Shown: positions 53,202 to 63,625, counted from the first letter of the stretch. The stretch: DNA of 64,000 bases from Bacteroides thetaiotaomicron VPI-5482 (GCF_000011065.1 NC_004663.1:3410001-3474000), one strand, 5' to 3'. A program made the numbers and translations. The notes: generated from the sequence alone by a model not told the origin.

Positions 53202-54839
53202 CTAAGTTAGCAATTTTCGTTTGGGATAAGGCACTACGAGCACAAAAATCATACAAATAACGCCTGCATAAATAGTCCACCCTGCCATTTCTTTCACAGC
53301 AGAGAGCGTAGCCTGCACCTGTATCCGCCCCTTGACGGACATGGCAGCCATGTTATGCGCTTCCGTTTCACTCTTTCCCTGATATTGCATTCCCTGCACG
53401 GTATTGGTATACGAAGCAGAAGCTTCGGGGTTTACCAGATCAACATTTTGTGCATAACGGGTAATATAATGTTGCTGGCGCTCCTGCAGTACATTTGAAT
53501 AAATAGCCCCTCCGATACCCGGTCCCAGTACCATACGGACGGTAAGCATGATGCAAATCCAGGTCGAAAGATATTTGAAAGGCATCCGCTGATTGGCATA
53601 TGCTGCCGTCAATGCATATAAAATCATCATTCCGATGGTACGAATAATTACGGGATACTTCATTCGTTCGTAAAGTCCGGCTGTCTGCACTTCGAAGTAC
53701 ATGAATCCTGCCGACAATGCCAGAAAGAAAAAGCCAAGAGCAAAAAGATATTTCAGATGCACCCCTTTAGACCCCAATACAATGGAAATCAAGGCACCGA
53801 TAAAATAACCGACCATACACCAGTTTGCCAGCGATGCATTCTGCAAATTATCCAGGTGCATCCCGACTCCTGCATACACATTGACAAACATTGCGCTGGA
53901 ATTGATAATCATCAGCAATAAATAAAGCAAAGCCCCCATACGAATGGTACGCAGCCTCAACGCCCCCAAAATAAAGTAGGAAGACCGCCGGGTAACATCC
54001 ATATAAAGAAAAATCCCGGCAAAAAGGATACTGATCGCCGTTGCCCAGCAAATAGATGGATCATCATACCAATCCAGCACCTTGCCATAAACCAGCACAT
54101 AAGTGATGCACGTCAATGATATGCAAAATGCGGTCACATTGCCGAATTTGCGGAAGTTGATAGGGAAACGTCCGGCAAAACCATGATTAGGCATCGTAAT
54201 GAACAGTATCAGAATGGACAGCAGCAGAATACCCATCATAAAATAATATACATATTTCCATTCGTATTCGAAAGCCAGCCAAGCCGTTAGCGCCGTACCC
54301 ATTTGCCCCAGGATCATAAAAAACAGATAAACTACCGGCTGGCTGATACATTTTTCGATATCCAGTTTATTCCATCCCGTCGCGTCTTTCGGTTCCATGC
54401 CGGGAGTAATATTACGCGTTGCCTCCATGCCAAAAGCATATTTGATCAGCGTAAACAGATTGACCATCATCAGTACCATACGCAGGAACCCTGTCAGCAG
54501 GCTGCAGAGTGCCAGCAAAAAGATACTGTCGGTTTTGGCACATACATAGCTGAATACATACATCAGTGCAAAACCTGCGATACACATCAGTTTCTCCCGT
54601 CGTATACAAACTAGTTCATACAAGAAGGGAGCAAATGCCGCCATACCGATGGAAGTCACAAAATTGGCAAACTGAATATGCTCGGAAATAATACCCAAGC
54701 CGCTCATCATCTCGGTACTGTTCACGGAGTATACCCCGCCCACCGAAAGAATCGGCAGGAAAAAGAACAGCAGAATAATAATACCTATCGGTTTGGGCAC
54801 CCAATTGTAAAAAGGATAATTTCTAGGACACGAAGGCAT
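53202..54839 (-). CDS. Major facilitator multidrug efflux transporter (EmrB/DHA2-like)
   Basis: This 545-residue inner-membrane protein has about 14 hydrophobic segments, the number typical of the DHA2 family, and a periplasmic loop near the C-terminus (about 455-505). It starts 5 bases after the membrane-fusion protein, and the TolC-type gene precedes both, so the three make a tripartite drug or bile-salt pump. The substrate is not predictable. Confidence 0.88.
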   Translation of the reverse strand: MPSCPRNYPFYNWVPKPIGIIILLFFFLPILSVGGVYSVNSTEMMSGLGIISEHIQFANFVTSIGMAAFAPFLYELVCIRREKLMCIAGFALMYVFSYVCAKTDSIFLLALCSLLTGFLRMVLMMVNLFTLIKYAFGMEATRNITPGMEPKDATGWNKLDIEKCISQPVVYLFFMILGQMGTALTAWLAFEYEWKYVYYFMMGILLLSILILFITMPNHGFAGRFPINFRKFGNVTAFCISLTCITYVLVYGKVLDWYDDPSICWATAISILFAGIFLYMDVTRRSSYFILGALRLRTIRMGALLYLLLMIINSSAMFVNVYAGVGMHLDNLQNASLANWCMVGYFIGALISIVLGSKGVHLKYLFALGFFFLALSAGFMYFEVQTAGLYERMKYPVIIRTIGMMILYALTAAYANQRMPFKYLSTWICIMLTVRMVLGPGIGGAIYSNVLQERQQHYITRYAQNVDLVNPEASASYTNTVQGMQYQGKSETEAHNMAAMSVKGRIQVQATLSAVKEMAGWTIYAGVICMIFVLVVPYPKRKLLT

Positions 54840-54844
54840 GGCTA

Positions 54845-55936
54845 TCAGAGTTTAGCTTTTACTACTACCATCATACCCGCCGCCAGCTTATCATTATCTT
54901 CCTTCGATAAATCCGTAAAATCAATACGGACAGGGATACGCTGCTGTATTTTCACAAAGTTTCCGGCAGAATTGTCAGTCGGCACCAACGAATATTTAGA
55001 ACCTGTCGCTCCGGAAATAGCAGTCACTTTGCCTGTAAACTCTTTCTTACTGATAGCATCTACCGTGATAGCCACCTCCTGCCCGATGCGGAGATTCTCT
55101 ATCTGCGTTTCTTTATAATTAGCAATAATCCATTTTTGTGTATCGGGCAGAATATATGTAATGCATTGCCCTGCTGTAATGAACTGCCCTTCTTCCAGAG
55201 AACGTCTGCCTAACTTGCCATCGCAAGGAGCCAGTACAACCGTATACGAAAGATTCAGCCGTGCCATTTCAAGCGCAGCCGTAGCACGCTGGATGGCAGC
55301 TTCCGTATTCTCACGACGGTGAGATACTTCATTCACTCCCGAAAGAGCCGCCTCCCGCTGGCGCCTGGTTGCTTCCAGCTTCTTAAAGGTAGCTTCATAC
55401 TCTGTTGTAATCTGTTCCAACTGGATAGGTGTCGCCGCATTTCGTTTGACCAAATTTTCATACCGCTGACGGTCTTTCTCCAGTTTTGCTAGCCGGATTT
55501 CTATTTCAGCTATAGACGCATCATACACAGATGCAGTCGTTTGTGTAGTCTGCAAGGTAGCATTTATCACAGTGGCGCCTGCCTGCGCATCCTTCAATGC
55601 AGCCTCAGCTTCCATCACCCGGATTTTATATTCGCGGTCGTCCAGCACCAGCAAGGTATCACCTTTACGTACCTGCTGATGTTCCGTAAAATAAATCTTA
55701 TTAATATAGCCCGATGCACGCAGATTGACAGGTGACACATATTGCTCTATCTGCGCATCATTGCTGGTTTCCGTCTGCTTATAGCCCAGAAAGAGAAAAA
55801 CAATTTCAATTACTCCCCAAACAATCACAGCAACTCCAAACAGACTTACTATAATCTGCCAGCGGCGTAATTTTCTCATTTTCTTAGCTTTCTCCTGATG
55901 CGTACTGGAGATTGTATTATTGTCCATTGTTTCCAT
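54845..55936 (-). CDS. Membrane-fusion protein, HlyD/EmrA type
   Basis: This 363-residue periplasmic adaptor has a membrane segment at about 28-52. The lipoyl half-motif (YVSPVNLRASGYINKIYFTEHQQVRKGDTLLVLDDREYKI) comes next, then a long coiled coil (about 105-215). After that are the second lipoyl half (VLAPCDGKLGRRSLEEGQFI) and beta-barrel domain. It links the MFS pump to the TolC-type channel encoded upstream. Confidence 0.93.
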   Translation of the reverse strand: METMDNNTISSTHQEKAKKMRKLRRWQIIVSLFGVAVIVWGVIEIVFLFLGYKQTETSNDAQIEQYVSPVNLRASGYINKIYFTEHQQVRKGDTLLVLDDREYKIRVMEAEAALKDAQAGATVINATLQTTQTTASVYDASIAEIEIRLAKLEKDRQRYENLVKRNAATPIQLEQITTEYEATFKKLEATRRQREAALSGVNEVSHRRENTEAAIQRATAALEMARLNLSYTVVLAPCDGKLGRRSLEEGQFITAGQCITYILPDTQKWIIANYKETQIENLRIGQEVAITVDAISKKEFTGKVTAISGATGSKYSLVPTDNSAGNFVKIQQRIPVRIDFTDLSKEDNDKLAAGMMVVVKAKL

Positions 55937-55960
55937 ATGAATGATTCAATTAGTTATCTG

Positions 55961-57286
55961 TTATTTGAACAAGGATGAGATCTGTCCGGTTAGTTTCAGT
56001 AACATCAGGTTGGTCACCCGATAATTATAATGTGCACTAATGTAGTTGTTCTGTGCCTCGCTCATCCGCATTTCATCCTGCAGAACTTCAGTCATTGAAG
56101 TGATTCCTTCCCGATAGCGGTCGGTAGTAACCGTATACACTTCTTCGGCAAGCAGATAATTGTCTTTCTGTTTTTTAAAGTTCCGCTGGTTATTCATCAA
56201 GTCATTTACAGCATTCAAATACTGTGTTTGCAGATTCTTCCGTGTATCCAACCGTGAAAGTTTCATGGTTTCGATATCGATCATTGCTTTCCGGATCTTA
56301 TACTTCTTATCCAAACCATCAAAAATAGGAATACGCAAAGTCAGTCCCACCCCATAAGAACGGAACCAATGATTGGACGGACCGGAATGAAACCAATGAT
56401 AAGCCTCATCAGTATAAGCGGCAAACCTCCAGTTTCCCGTCAGATTGAGAGAAGGAATATAGCCATTACTTATCAATCGTTTCTGCCGCTCTGCCAGCTG
56501 CACCTGTGATTGAAGCAACTGAAGCTCATAGAGGTTTTCCGACAACCCGGTCAAAGCAACCGTAGCGATACTATCCGTATTGACCGGCAACAGGCCGATT
56601 TCTTTTTCTGCCGGATAATCCATGATGTACTTCAGCATATTAAGCTGCTGCGTCATCATCGCCTGCGCATTGTCATACTGTACTTTCAGATTTTCCAGAT
56701 TGATATTCACCCGCTTCAAGTCAACTTCCATTGCCATTCCATTATCAAAGAAAGCCTGTGTGATATCTCTCAGTTCTTCCAATCGGGTGATATTGGCTTT
56801 TATCAATGCAATCTGTTCCGCAGTAACCTGTCCCAGATAGTACATTTTACTGATCTGCAAGATCAAATCTTCCCGTGCCTTTTCATACGAAAGCCGGCTC
56901 ATCTCATCCACAATCTCTGCTATGGAAATCGAAGTATAGAGAGTCTGATTATAAAGTGGCATCTGCAATTCTATCCCGGCATTGGCACTATATTGCAACG
57001 TTCGGGTAATATTATAAGGTACTCCATAGGAAGAACCGTCAGTTACTGAGACAGGCGGATCGATATTATCATTAAAGTTGGCAAAGCCATTGATTTGCGG
57101 CAACAGCTTCACCCGATTCTCCGAAATGCCATACTTACTTTTCTGCATCGCTTTTCGTTTTCCCTGTAAAGAGAGATTGTTCTCAATCCCTATACGAAGG
57201 CAGTTCTCCAGAGTCAGAATATTCTGTGCGCCTCCATGAATGGCAAGGAGGCAAAAAAAGGTAAAAATGAACAATAGTCTTTTCAT
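55961..57286 (-). CDS. Outer-membrane efflux channel, TolC family
   Basis: This 441-residue protein has a signal peptide (MKRLLFIFTFFCLLAIHGGAQ). Two OEP repeats with long helices follow (LTLENCLRIGIENNLSLQ, then ELQLLQSQVQLAERQKRLI and the second half). The start was set at 57286 because the upstream in-frame ATG at 57367 would place 27 residues before the signal peptide. It is the first gene of the efflux operon, 24 bases before the adaptor gene. Confidence 0.93.
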   Translation of the reverse strand: MKRLLFIFTFFCLLAIHGGAQNILTLENCLRIGIENNLSLQGKRKAMQKSKYGISENRVKLLPQINGFANFNDNIDPPVSVTDGSSYGVPYNITRTLQYSANAGIELQMPLYNQTLYTSISIAEIVDEMSRLSYEKAREDLILQISKMYYLGQVTAEQIALIKANITRLEELRDITQAFFDNGMAMEVDLKRVNINLENLKVQYDNAQAMMTQQLNMLKYIMDYPAEKEIGLLPVNTDSIATVALTGLSENLYELQLLQSQVQLAERQKRLISNGYIPSLNLTGNWRFAAYTDEAYHWFHSGPSNHWFRSYGVGLTLRIPIFDGLDKKYKIRKAMIDIETMKLSRLDTRKNLQTQYLNAVNDLMNNQRNFKKQKDNYLLAEEVYTVTTDRYREGITSMTEVLQDEMRMSEAQNNYISAHYNYRVTNLMLLKLTGQISSLFK

Positions 57287-57548
57287 AATAATCGCTCTAT
57301 ATTCAGGCACAAATTTAATGGGTTGCGACAAAATGGGACTATCCATATATCGACTGTTTATGTTCATATTTTCCTTTTTCAGTCCTGATATCCACCTTAA
57401 TTATTATAATATCACTATATTTAATAGACAAATCTTCGCCCTTTGTCGATTTCCTTTTCTTCTGTTTAAAGAACCACTTAACTTTGGAATATAAAATCAA
57501 TTAACAGCAAAACAGCGTTTGTTTTTCATAATTTTTTAGTGAATGCAT

Positions 57549-57581
57549 AAGCGGCTCTCTTCGGGATGAAGAGAGCCGCTT
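57549..57581. other. Perfect 14-bp hairpin without T-run
   Basis: AAGCGGCTCTCTTC pairs with GAAGAGAGCCGCTT around a 5-base loop, 43 bases after the yfhO-like stop. No T-run follows on either strand, so it may be a factor-dependent terminator or an mRNA-stabilising end. Confidence 0.6.
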
Positions 57582-57623
57582 AAGGTATATAGAGTACAAT
57601 ATAGTACAAGATCAGAAAAAAGT

Positions 57624-60155
57624 TTAAGAGTTCTCAGCCTCCTTTTTTTTCGGAGTTATTAACTTCTTCTTGCTGAACCAAATCAGAATCATCACCCCGA
57701 TCAGCAATAAAGCCAGTGACGCATAAGCTATGCTTTCCGTAACATGCAAGCTCTGCGGGTCAAACCACATCTCAATCGTATGCTGGCCTGCGGGAACATT
57801 CATCACACGCAAGATATAGTCAGCACGGGCAATGTCCACCGGCTGTCCGTCAATCTTGGCCTGCCAGCCCGGATAATAAATCTCAGAGAAAACAGCCACT
57901 CCATCTTTAGCAGAAGAAGTTTCATATACCAGGCGATTCGGTTCATAGCTGGTCAGACGAATGGTAGATAAGGAGTCTTTGTAACCTTTCGTCACACCCT
58001 TCAACTGATCTTTAAATTTCGCATCAACCACTGCTGTTTCCGTTGGAAGAATATCATTCAGCGCATCAATCTCTTCATTTGCATTATTGACATACTGCAC
58101 CTTATCCACAAACCAAGCGTTACCATACGCATAAGGGTTTTCAACAGGAACCGTCTGTCCTTGCTGTCCGGCAGGGAAAATAAAGTACTTCGTATTCAGC
58201 ATATTCAGCACACGGAATTTGGAAGCGTCCACACTATCCATCGCACCGCCTGCGCCGGCAACTTCCTGATAGGCATCCTTCATTTCCGGAGTTATATGAT
58301 GATCGATCATTTCCTGATAACGACGCAACTTGGCCGCATGATAACCACCCACACTCTTATGCCAATATGAGGTATTATTTTCATTGAAAGTATTACCGGG
58401 AAATCCTACGAAATTCAACACCCTATAATTCAAAGCCGTATCCTGAAGAATTATCTCATCCGTCTGAGTTTTAACGAATGCTCCTGTCTGGTTTGACTTC
58501 GATACAAATTGTTCATCATTCAAATAGCGCTTATTGACAGTCCACATATCAATCAGACACAGAAGCACGATACCTGTCATAGTAAAAGAAGCCTTCAACT
58601 TTTTCTGCTGATAAAGGAATAATAAGAAGCATCCTACTACTATAATAAAGAAACTGCGCCATGCATCCGAAGTCAGCATTGCCTTGCGCATTTCGGCCAG
58701 ATTCGTAATGATCGGAGATAAATACTCGGCAGGCAGTCCTTGCTGCAGAGCTGCCATCTCTTGTGCCGGAATATAACTAGAGAAGAAAACTCCCGGGGCA
58801 ACAGCCAGAATCAGTGAAACACCGGCTGTTAATACCAAAGTGATAATTACTCCTGTCCGATTTTCTTTCAACTTTAATATTTCCGGTTTAGCCAGCACTT
58901 CTTTTAAGGCAAAGACCGCTAATAAAGGTATCGTAAATTCAGCTATAACTAGGATAGAAGATACGGCACGGAACTTGTTATACATCGGTACATAATCGAT
59001 AAAAAAGTCCGTAAGTCCCATAAAATTCTTTCCCCACGAAAGTAGAATAGAGAAGATAGTAGCTCCCAGTAAAGCCCATTTCAGCGGTCCTTTAACAATA
59101 AAGCACCCCAATATAAACAGAAATAAAACAAAAGCTCCCACATAGACCGGTCCGGAAGTCATGGGCTGATCGCCAAAATACTGTGTCAGCTGCGAATAGA
59201 TGTTACTATACATCGGATTCGCCTTTGCCATGGCAGTCTCATTCTTGGATAAAGGAACCGATGCCCCTCCCTTTACATTCGGAACCAGCAAAGTAAGCGT
59301 TTCACCAATTCCATAACTCCAGTTCGTTATATAGTTACGGTCCAGTCCGCTGCTGGTCTGATTGGCAGCAGGTCCTTCCTGTTTCAGTTCACTCTTTCCG
59401 CGCATAGTCTCCTTACTATACTCATAAGTATGGTATAGATTGGAGAGGTTCGCACACACTCCTATCATCGCAGCCAATGCCAGAACGGCACTTGCCTTGA
59501 AAAAATGCGGCAACTCCTTCTTCTTATAAGCATCTTCAAAGTAAGCTCCTACAAAAAACAGGATGACAAACATGAAGTAGTAGCTCATCTGAATATGGTT
59601 CGACTGAATCTGAAGCGCGATAAACAAAGCAGTCACAATCCCTCCCAACAGATATTTCTTCCGATAAGCCAGTACAATACCGGCAATCGTAGGCGGAATA
59701 TAAGCCAATGTGACAAATTTCCAGATATGCCCTGCCGATATCAAAATAAAGAAATAGGAGGAGAAAGCCCAGATAATCCCCCCTAAAGCAGATAACCAGA
59801 CAGACAACCCGAATGCCCGCAAAAGGATATAAAACCCGAGCATCATGATGAAGGTCAGCACCACATAAGATGGAAGATACAAGTGATAGATGTTTTCTAT
59901 CCACTTCAGCGGTTTGGTAGAATCATAACTCGGAGACATCTGATAGGTAGGCATACCACCAAAAAGAGAGTTTGTCCAGCGGGTACGTTCTCCTGTACGT
60001 TCAAGATATTCCTGAGCTTCTTGACCGGCTCCCACTCCAGCCACCGTATCGTGCTGAAACAGAATACGACTTTCGATATCAGCCGGAAAAAAATAAGCAA
60101 AAGAAAGGATGATAAAAGCTAAAATAGCAATTAAGTCGGGAAGGAACTTCTTCAT
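57624..60155 (-). CDS. YfhO family membrane protein
   Basis: This 843-residue inner-membrane protein has about 12-14 hydrophobic segments and a C-terminal periplasmic domain (about 560-800). The end (EIYYPGWQAKIDGQPVDIARADYILRVMNVPAGQHTIEM) is the diagnostic YfhO tail. It is a glycosyltransferase-C-like family, involved in some Gram-positives in glycosylation of lipoteichoic acid; the Bacteroides role is unknown. The start MKKFLPDL was taken over an upstream ATG 6 codons earlier, but the choice is not certain. Confidence 0.9.
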   Translation of the reverse strand: MKKFLPDLIAILAFIILSFAYFFPADIESRILFQHDTVAGVGAGQEAQEYLERTGERTRWTNSLFGGMPTYQMSPSYDSTKPLKWIENIYHLYLPSYVVLTFIMMLGFYILLRAFGLSVWLSALGGIIWAFSSYFFILISAGHIWKFVTLAYIPPTIAGIVLAYRKKYLLGGIVTALFIALQIQSNHIQMSYYFMFVILFFVGAYFEDAYKKKELPHFFKASAVLALAAMIGVCANLSNLYHTYEYSKETMRGKSELKQEGPAANQTSSGLDRNYITNWSYGIGETLTLLVPNVKGGASVPLSKNETAMAKANPMYSNIYSQLTQYFGDQPMTSGPVYVGAFVLFLFILGCFIVKGPLKWALLGATIFSILLSWGKNFMGLTDFFIDYVPMYNKFRAVSSILVIAEFTIPLLAVFALKEVLAKPEILKLKENRTGVIITLVLTAGVSLILAVAPGVFFSSYIPAQEMAALQQGLPAEYLSPIITNLAEMRKAMLTSDAWRSFFIIVVGCFLLFLYQQKKLKASFTMTGIVLLCLIDMWTVNKRYLNDEQFVSKSNQTGAFVKTQTDEIILQDTALNYRVLNFVGFPGNTFNENNTSYWHKSVGGYHAAKLRRYQEMIDHHITPEMKDAYQEVAGAGGAMDSVDASKFRVLNMLNTKYFIFPAGQQGQTVPVENPYAYGNAWFVDKVQYVNNANEEIDALNDILPTETAVVDAKFKDQLKGVTKGYKDSLSTIRLTSYEPNRLVYETSSAKDGVAVFSEIYYPGWQAKIDGQPVDIARADYILRVMNVPAGQHTIEMWFDPQSLHVTESIAYASLALLLIGVMILIWFSKKKLITPKKKEAENS

Positions 60156-60159
60156 AAAA

Positions 60160-60268
60160 TTGACAATTGACAATTGACAATTGACAATTGATGGTCAACA
60201 ATAACAGCCCGGCAGATCACTCGTTCCATATAGCTGTTCATTGTCATTTGTCAACTGTCAATTGTCAA
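60160..60268. repeat. TTGACAA tandem repeat with inverted partner
   Basis: Four copies of the 7-mer TTGACAA (60160-60187) are mirrored by four TTGTCAA-type copies (60241-60268; two are imperfect). The arms of about 28 bases lie 53 bases apart between ahcY and the yfhO-like gene. They can form a long stem. It may end ahcY transcription or be a dispersed intergenic repeat. Confidence 0.7.
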
Positions 60269-60273
60269 TTAAA

Positions 60274-61704
60274 TTAGTATCTATAATGTTCAGCCTTATA
60301 AGGTCCGTCTACCGATACACCGATATAAGCGGCCTGTTCCGGAGTCAGCTTCGTCAGTTTCACCCCGATCTTTTCGAGATGCAGGCGAGCCACTTCTTCA
60401 TCCAGGTGCTTCGGCAAGCGGTATACATTTACTTCGTATTTCTTGTTGAACAACTCGATCTGGGCCAGCGTCTGATTGGTAAATGAGTTACTCATCACGA
60501 ATGACGGATGGCCTGTCGCACATCCCAAATTCACCAGACGACCGTCAGCCAGCAAAAGAATGCTGTGACCATCCGGGAAATAATAGCGGTCTACCTGCGG
60601 CTTGATGTTTACACATTTGATGCCCGAATAATGTTTCAACGCATCCACCTGGATTTCATTATCAAAGTGGCCGATGTTACATACGATCGCCTGATCTTTC
60701 ATTTTCTCCATGTGGTCAATGCGAATGATATCGATATTCCCCGTAGTAGTCACGAAGATATTACCTTCGGTGCAGGCATCTTCCATCGTTACGACTTCGA
60801 AACCTTCCATAGCAGCCTGCAACGCACAAATCGGATCGACTTCCGTCACAAGCACACGCGCACCATAAGAGCGCATTGAATGCGAACATCCCTTGCCCAC
60901 ATCACCGTAACCACATACCACCACTACCTTACCGGCAATCATCACATCGGTCGCTCTCTTGATACCGTCAGCCAGTGACTCACGACATCCGTAGAGATTA
61001 TCAAACTTAGACTTGGTAACCGAATCGTTCACATTAAATGCCGGGAACAGCAATTTGCCTTCTTCCTGCATCTGATACAAACGGTGTACACCGGTCGTTG
61101 TCTCTTCCGATACGCCGCGCATTTCCTCAGCCACACGATGCCAGCGAGTCTTATCCTCAGCCAATACTTTTTTCAGAATGGCATTCAGTTCGATTTCATC
61201 CTCCGCATGCACTTCCTTGTCCAATACGGCAGCATCATTCTCGGCATCATAACCGACATGAATCATCATTGTAGCGTCACCACCATCGTCTACAATCACA
61301 TTCGGACCTTTTCCGCCGGGGAAGTTCAATGCCTGCAATGTGCACCACCAGTAGTCGGCAAGATTCTCGCCTTTCCATGCAAATACCGCAACACCGGAAG
61401 CAGCAATCGCAGCAGCAGCATGATCCTGCGTTGAATATATATTACAAGAGCACCAGCGGACTTCAGCTCCCAATGCAACCAGTGTTTCAATCAGTACGGC
61501 GGTCTGGATGGTCATATGTAATGATCCCATGATACGGGCACCTTTTAACGGTTTGGATTCTCCATACTTTTCGCGTAGAGCCATCAGGCCGGGCATTTCT
61601 TTTTCTGCCAAATCGATTTCCTTGCGTCCGAAATCAGCAAGTGTAATATCTGCCACTTTATAAGGCAGAGTAGAGAATAATTCTGTAGACATATTGTAAA
61701 TCAT
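60274..61704 (-). CDS. ahcY: Adenosylhomocysteinase
   Basis: It hydrolyses S-adenosylhomocysteine to adenosine and homocysteine, clearing the product of methyltransferases. The 476-residue protein has the SAH-site GSLHMTIQTAVLIETL, the NAD-binding GYGDVGKGCSHSMRSYGA and the C-terminal PYKAEHYRY with the NAD-contacting Lys-Tyr. A second in-frame ATG at 61692 (MSTELFS) is equally possible, and the promoter at 61722-61753 would leave only about 12 bases before the first ATG. Adenosine produced can be used by the PfkB kinase at the window end, if that is an adenosine kinase. Confidence 0.97.
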   Translation of the reverse strand: MIYNMSTELFSTLPYKVADITLADFGRKEIDLAEKEMPGLMALREKYGESKPLKGARIMGSLHMTIQTAVLIETLVALGAEVRWCSCNIYSTQDHAAAAIAASGVAVFAWKGENLADYWWCTLQALNFPGGKGPNVIVDDGGDATMMIHVGYDAENDAAVLDKEVHAEDEIELNAILKKVLAEDKTRWHRVAEEMRGVSEETTTGVHRLYQMQEEGKLLFPAFNVNDSVTKSKFDNLYGCRESLADGIKRATDVMIAGKVVVVCGYGDVGKGCSHSMRSYGARVLVTEVDPICALQAAMEGFEVVTMEDACTEGNIFVTTTGNIDIIRIDHMEKMKDQAIVCNIGHFDNEIQVDALKHYSGIKCVNIKPQVDRYYFPDGHSILLLADGRLVNLGCATGHPSFVMSNSFTNQTLAQIELFNKKYEVNVYRLPKHLDEEVARLHLEKIGVKLTKLTPEQAAYIGVSVDGPYKAEHYRY

Positions 61705-61721
61705 TTAAAATGTAATTGATG

Positions 61722-61753
61722 CAAAGATAGAACATTCTGATTAGTAGGGCAAA
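61722..61753 (-). promoter_or_regulatory. Promoter of ahcY
   Basis: On the minus strand TTTG, 20 bases, then TATCTTTG matches the Bacteroides consensus closely. Confidence 0.78.
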
Positions 61754-61821
61754 AGCTATCCTTCTTTTTTATAAAAAAAACACTTACACCGGGCTCCCAT
61801 TGGCTAACCAATATAATATGC

Positions 61822-61872
61822 ATATATAAAATGCGGTGAACATCTTACTAATGTCCACCGCATTTTATATAT
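61822..61872 (-). terminator. Terminator between the S41 protease gene and ahcY
   Basis: ATATATAAAATGCGGTG-ACAT pairs with ATGT-CACCGCATTTTATATAT, a 22-bp stem with one mismatch and a 7-base loop, 12 bases after the protease stop. Confidence 0.75.
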
Positions 61873-61883
61873 GACAATCAACG

Positions 61884-63581
61884 TTACTTCTTTTCAGCTT
61901 TCGTTATCGGCGCGCTCAGCATTTCCTTATACTTCGCAGGATCATTCAATACCTTTATTGCTTCCTGCAAATCATCATCATCCTTCAGTTGCTCGATAAT
62001 ACCACCTCTCTGGAAATAATAACGCTTGATAATTTCATTAGCAATCATTCTCTTGATATCCTTAGAGAAATAATCCAGGTCACGGTCAAGATTATGATTC
62101 AACTTCTTTTCCAGTGCCTTGAACTCTTCGGCAGCATCTGTCATATAGCCTTCAAATTCAGCAGCCTCTTTCAGTGTTTTCAGAATCTTCTCACTCTGCT
62201 GGTCATATTTGAAATCGGCCTTCTTCACCAGTTCCTTGAAATCATTGTAATCAGCATCCGTCACTACAAACTTTTCAGGAGCAGCTACAGTAGGATGCTT
62301 CAAGCAGTATTGAGTTGCATAGTCAAAAATCAGATTATCACGTACGAGATAGAACAAGATATTCGGGAGTTTTTCCTGCTTGACAGTAATATCAGGCATT
62401 ACACCACCTCCGTCACGTACTTCACGTCCGGCAGCAGTATAGAATACGTTAGTCAGACTGTCGGGAATCGTTCCCACACTTCCATCTTCGTTCCGGTGCT
62501 TATAGTCGATCGCCTGCACACAACGTCCGCTTGGGATATAATATTTGGAAGTAGTCACTTTCATCATTCCTCCATAAGGTAAAGAACGGGGAACCTGTAC
62601 AAGTCCCTTTCCAAATGTACGGTTACCAACAATAACGGCACGATCAAGGTCTTGCAATGAGCCCGACAGGATTTCTGAAGCAGAAGCCGTACCACTGTTT
62701 ACCAATACGGCAATCGGAATATCCAGATCCAGCGGTTCACGCAAAGTCTTGTATGTGTTGCTTGCCTGTTTCGTCTTTCCCTTGGTGGTTACGATTACTT
62801 TTCCACGGGGCAGGAAATAATTGGCTATTTCCACTGCTTCATCCAACAGACCGCCACCGTTATTACGGAGGTCGATGACCAGAGAAGTAGCTCCCTGTTT
62901 CTTCAGATCCAGCAATGCTTTTTTGAAATCCTTGGAAGGGTTGCCGGAGAATGTGCTCAGGCTGATATATCCCACTTTATTATCCATCACGGTAGCATAT
63001 GGGATGGCAGGGGTCTGAATAGATTCACGTACGATAGTAAACTCCATCGGGGTTTGTCCGCCTTTCTCATTAGGACGCTCCACTTTCAGTTTAAAGCTCG
63101 TACCCGCCTGTCCGCGCAACATCTGGCTGACTTCCGAATTATTCTTTCCAAGGAGATCTTTTCCGTCTATTTCCATCAGGATATCTCCCGCCTTCAGTCC
63201 CGCTTTGGCCGCCGGAGTTCCCTCGAACGGTTCGGCAATCATGGAACGTTTCAGCTTCGTATTATAGGTAATAAGAGAACCGATACCTCCAAAGCTTCCT
63301 TTCACCATCTGTTCCAGTTCGCTTTGATCTTCCTCCGGGTAATATTCTGTATAAGGATCCAGCGAGAAAAGCATATTGTCGATTCCTTCGCGAATGGTCT
63401 TGTTCGGATCAATGGTATCCACGTAGAACATATCCAGTTCTTTCACAATCGCATTAAATGTATCCAGATTCTTGGCAATCTGGAAATTGCGGTCGTCTCC
63501 ACTCTTAAAACTAAAGAAAGCTACAGTAGCTATTACAGCCACCAAAACAAGAGCTATCCGCCTATTCAGCAATTTTTTCAT
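61884..63581 (-). CDS. S41 family C-terminal processing protease
   Basis: This 565-residue periplasmic protease has an N-terminal membrane anchor (about 7-25). A PDZ domain follows (about 85-165: GSFGGIGSLITYNTKLKRSMIAEPFEGTPAAKAGLKAGDILMEIDG). The catalytic domain has the serine in NSGTASASEILSGSLQD and the lysine in GNRTFGKGLVQ, the Ser-Lys dyad of CtpA-type proteases. The C-terminal about 150 residues are helical. Likely roles are envelope protein processing or clearance. Substrates are unknown. Confidence 0.93.
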   Translation of the reverse strand: MKKLLNRRIALVLVAVIATVAFFSFKSGDDRNFQIAKNLDTFNAIVKELDMFYVDTIDPNKTIREGIDNMLFSLDPYTEYYPEEDQSELEQMVKGSFGGIGSLITYNTKLKRSMIAEPFEGTPAAKAGLKAGDILMEIDGKDLLGKNNSEVSQMLRGQAGTSFKLKVERPNEKGGQTPMEFTIVRESIQTPAIPYATVMDNKVGYISLSTFSGNPSKDFKKALLDLKKQGATSLVIDLRNNGGGLLDEAVEIANYFLPRGKVIVTTKGKTKQASNTYKTLREPLDLDIPIAVLVNSGTASASEILSGSLQDLDRAVIVGNRTFGKGLVQVPRSLPYGGMMKVTTSKYYIPSGRCVQAIDYKHRNEDGSVGTIPDSLTNVFYTAAGREVRDGGGVMPDITVKQEKLPNILFYLVRDNLIFDYATQYCLKHPTVAAPEKFVVTDADYNDFKELVKKADFKYDQQSEKILKTLKEAAEFEGYMTDAAEEFKALEKKLNHNLDRDLDYFSKDIKRMIANEIIKRYYFQRGGIIEQLKDDDDLQEAIKVLNDPAKYKEMLSAPITKAEKK

Positions 63582-63625
63582 ATATCTTTCATTAAAATGA
63601 GACGTAAAAGTAACTCAAACCTTGG

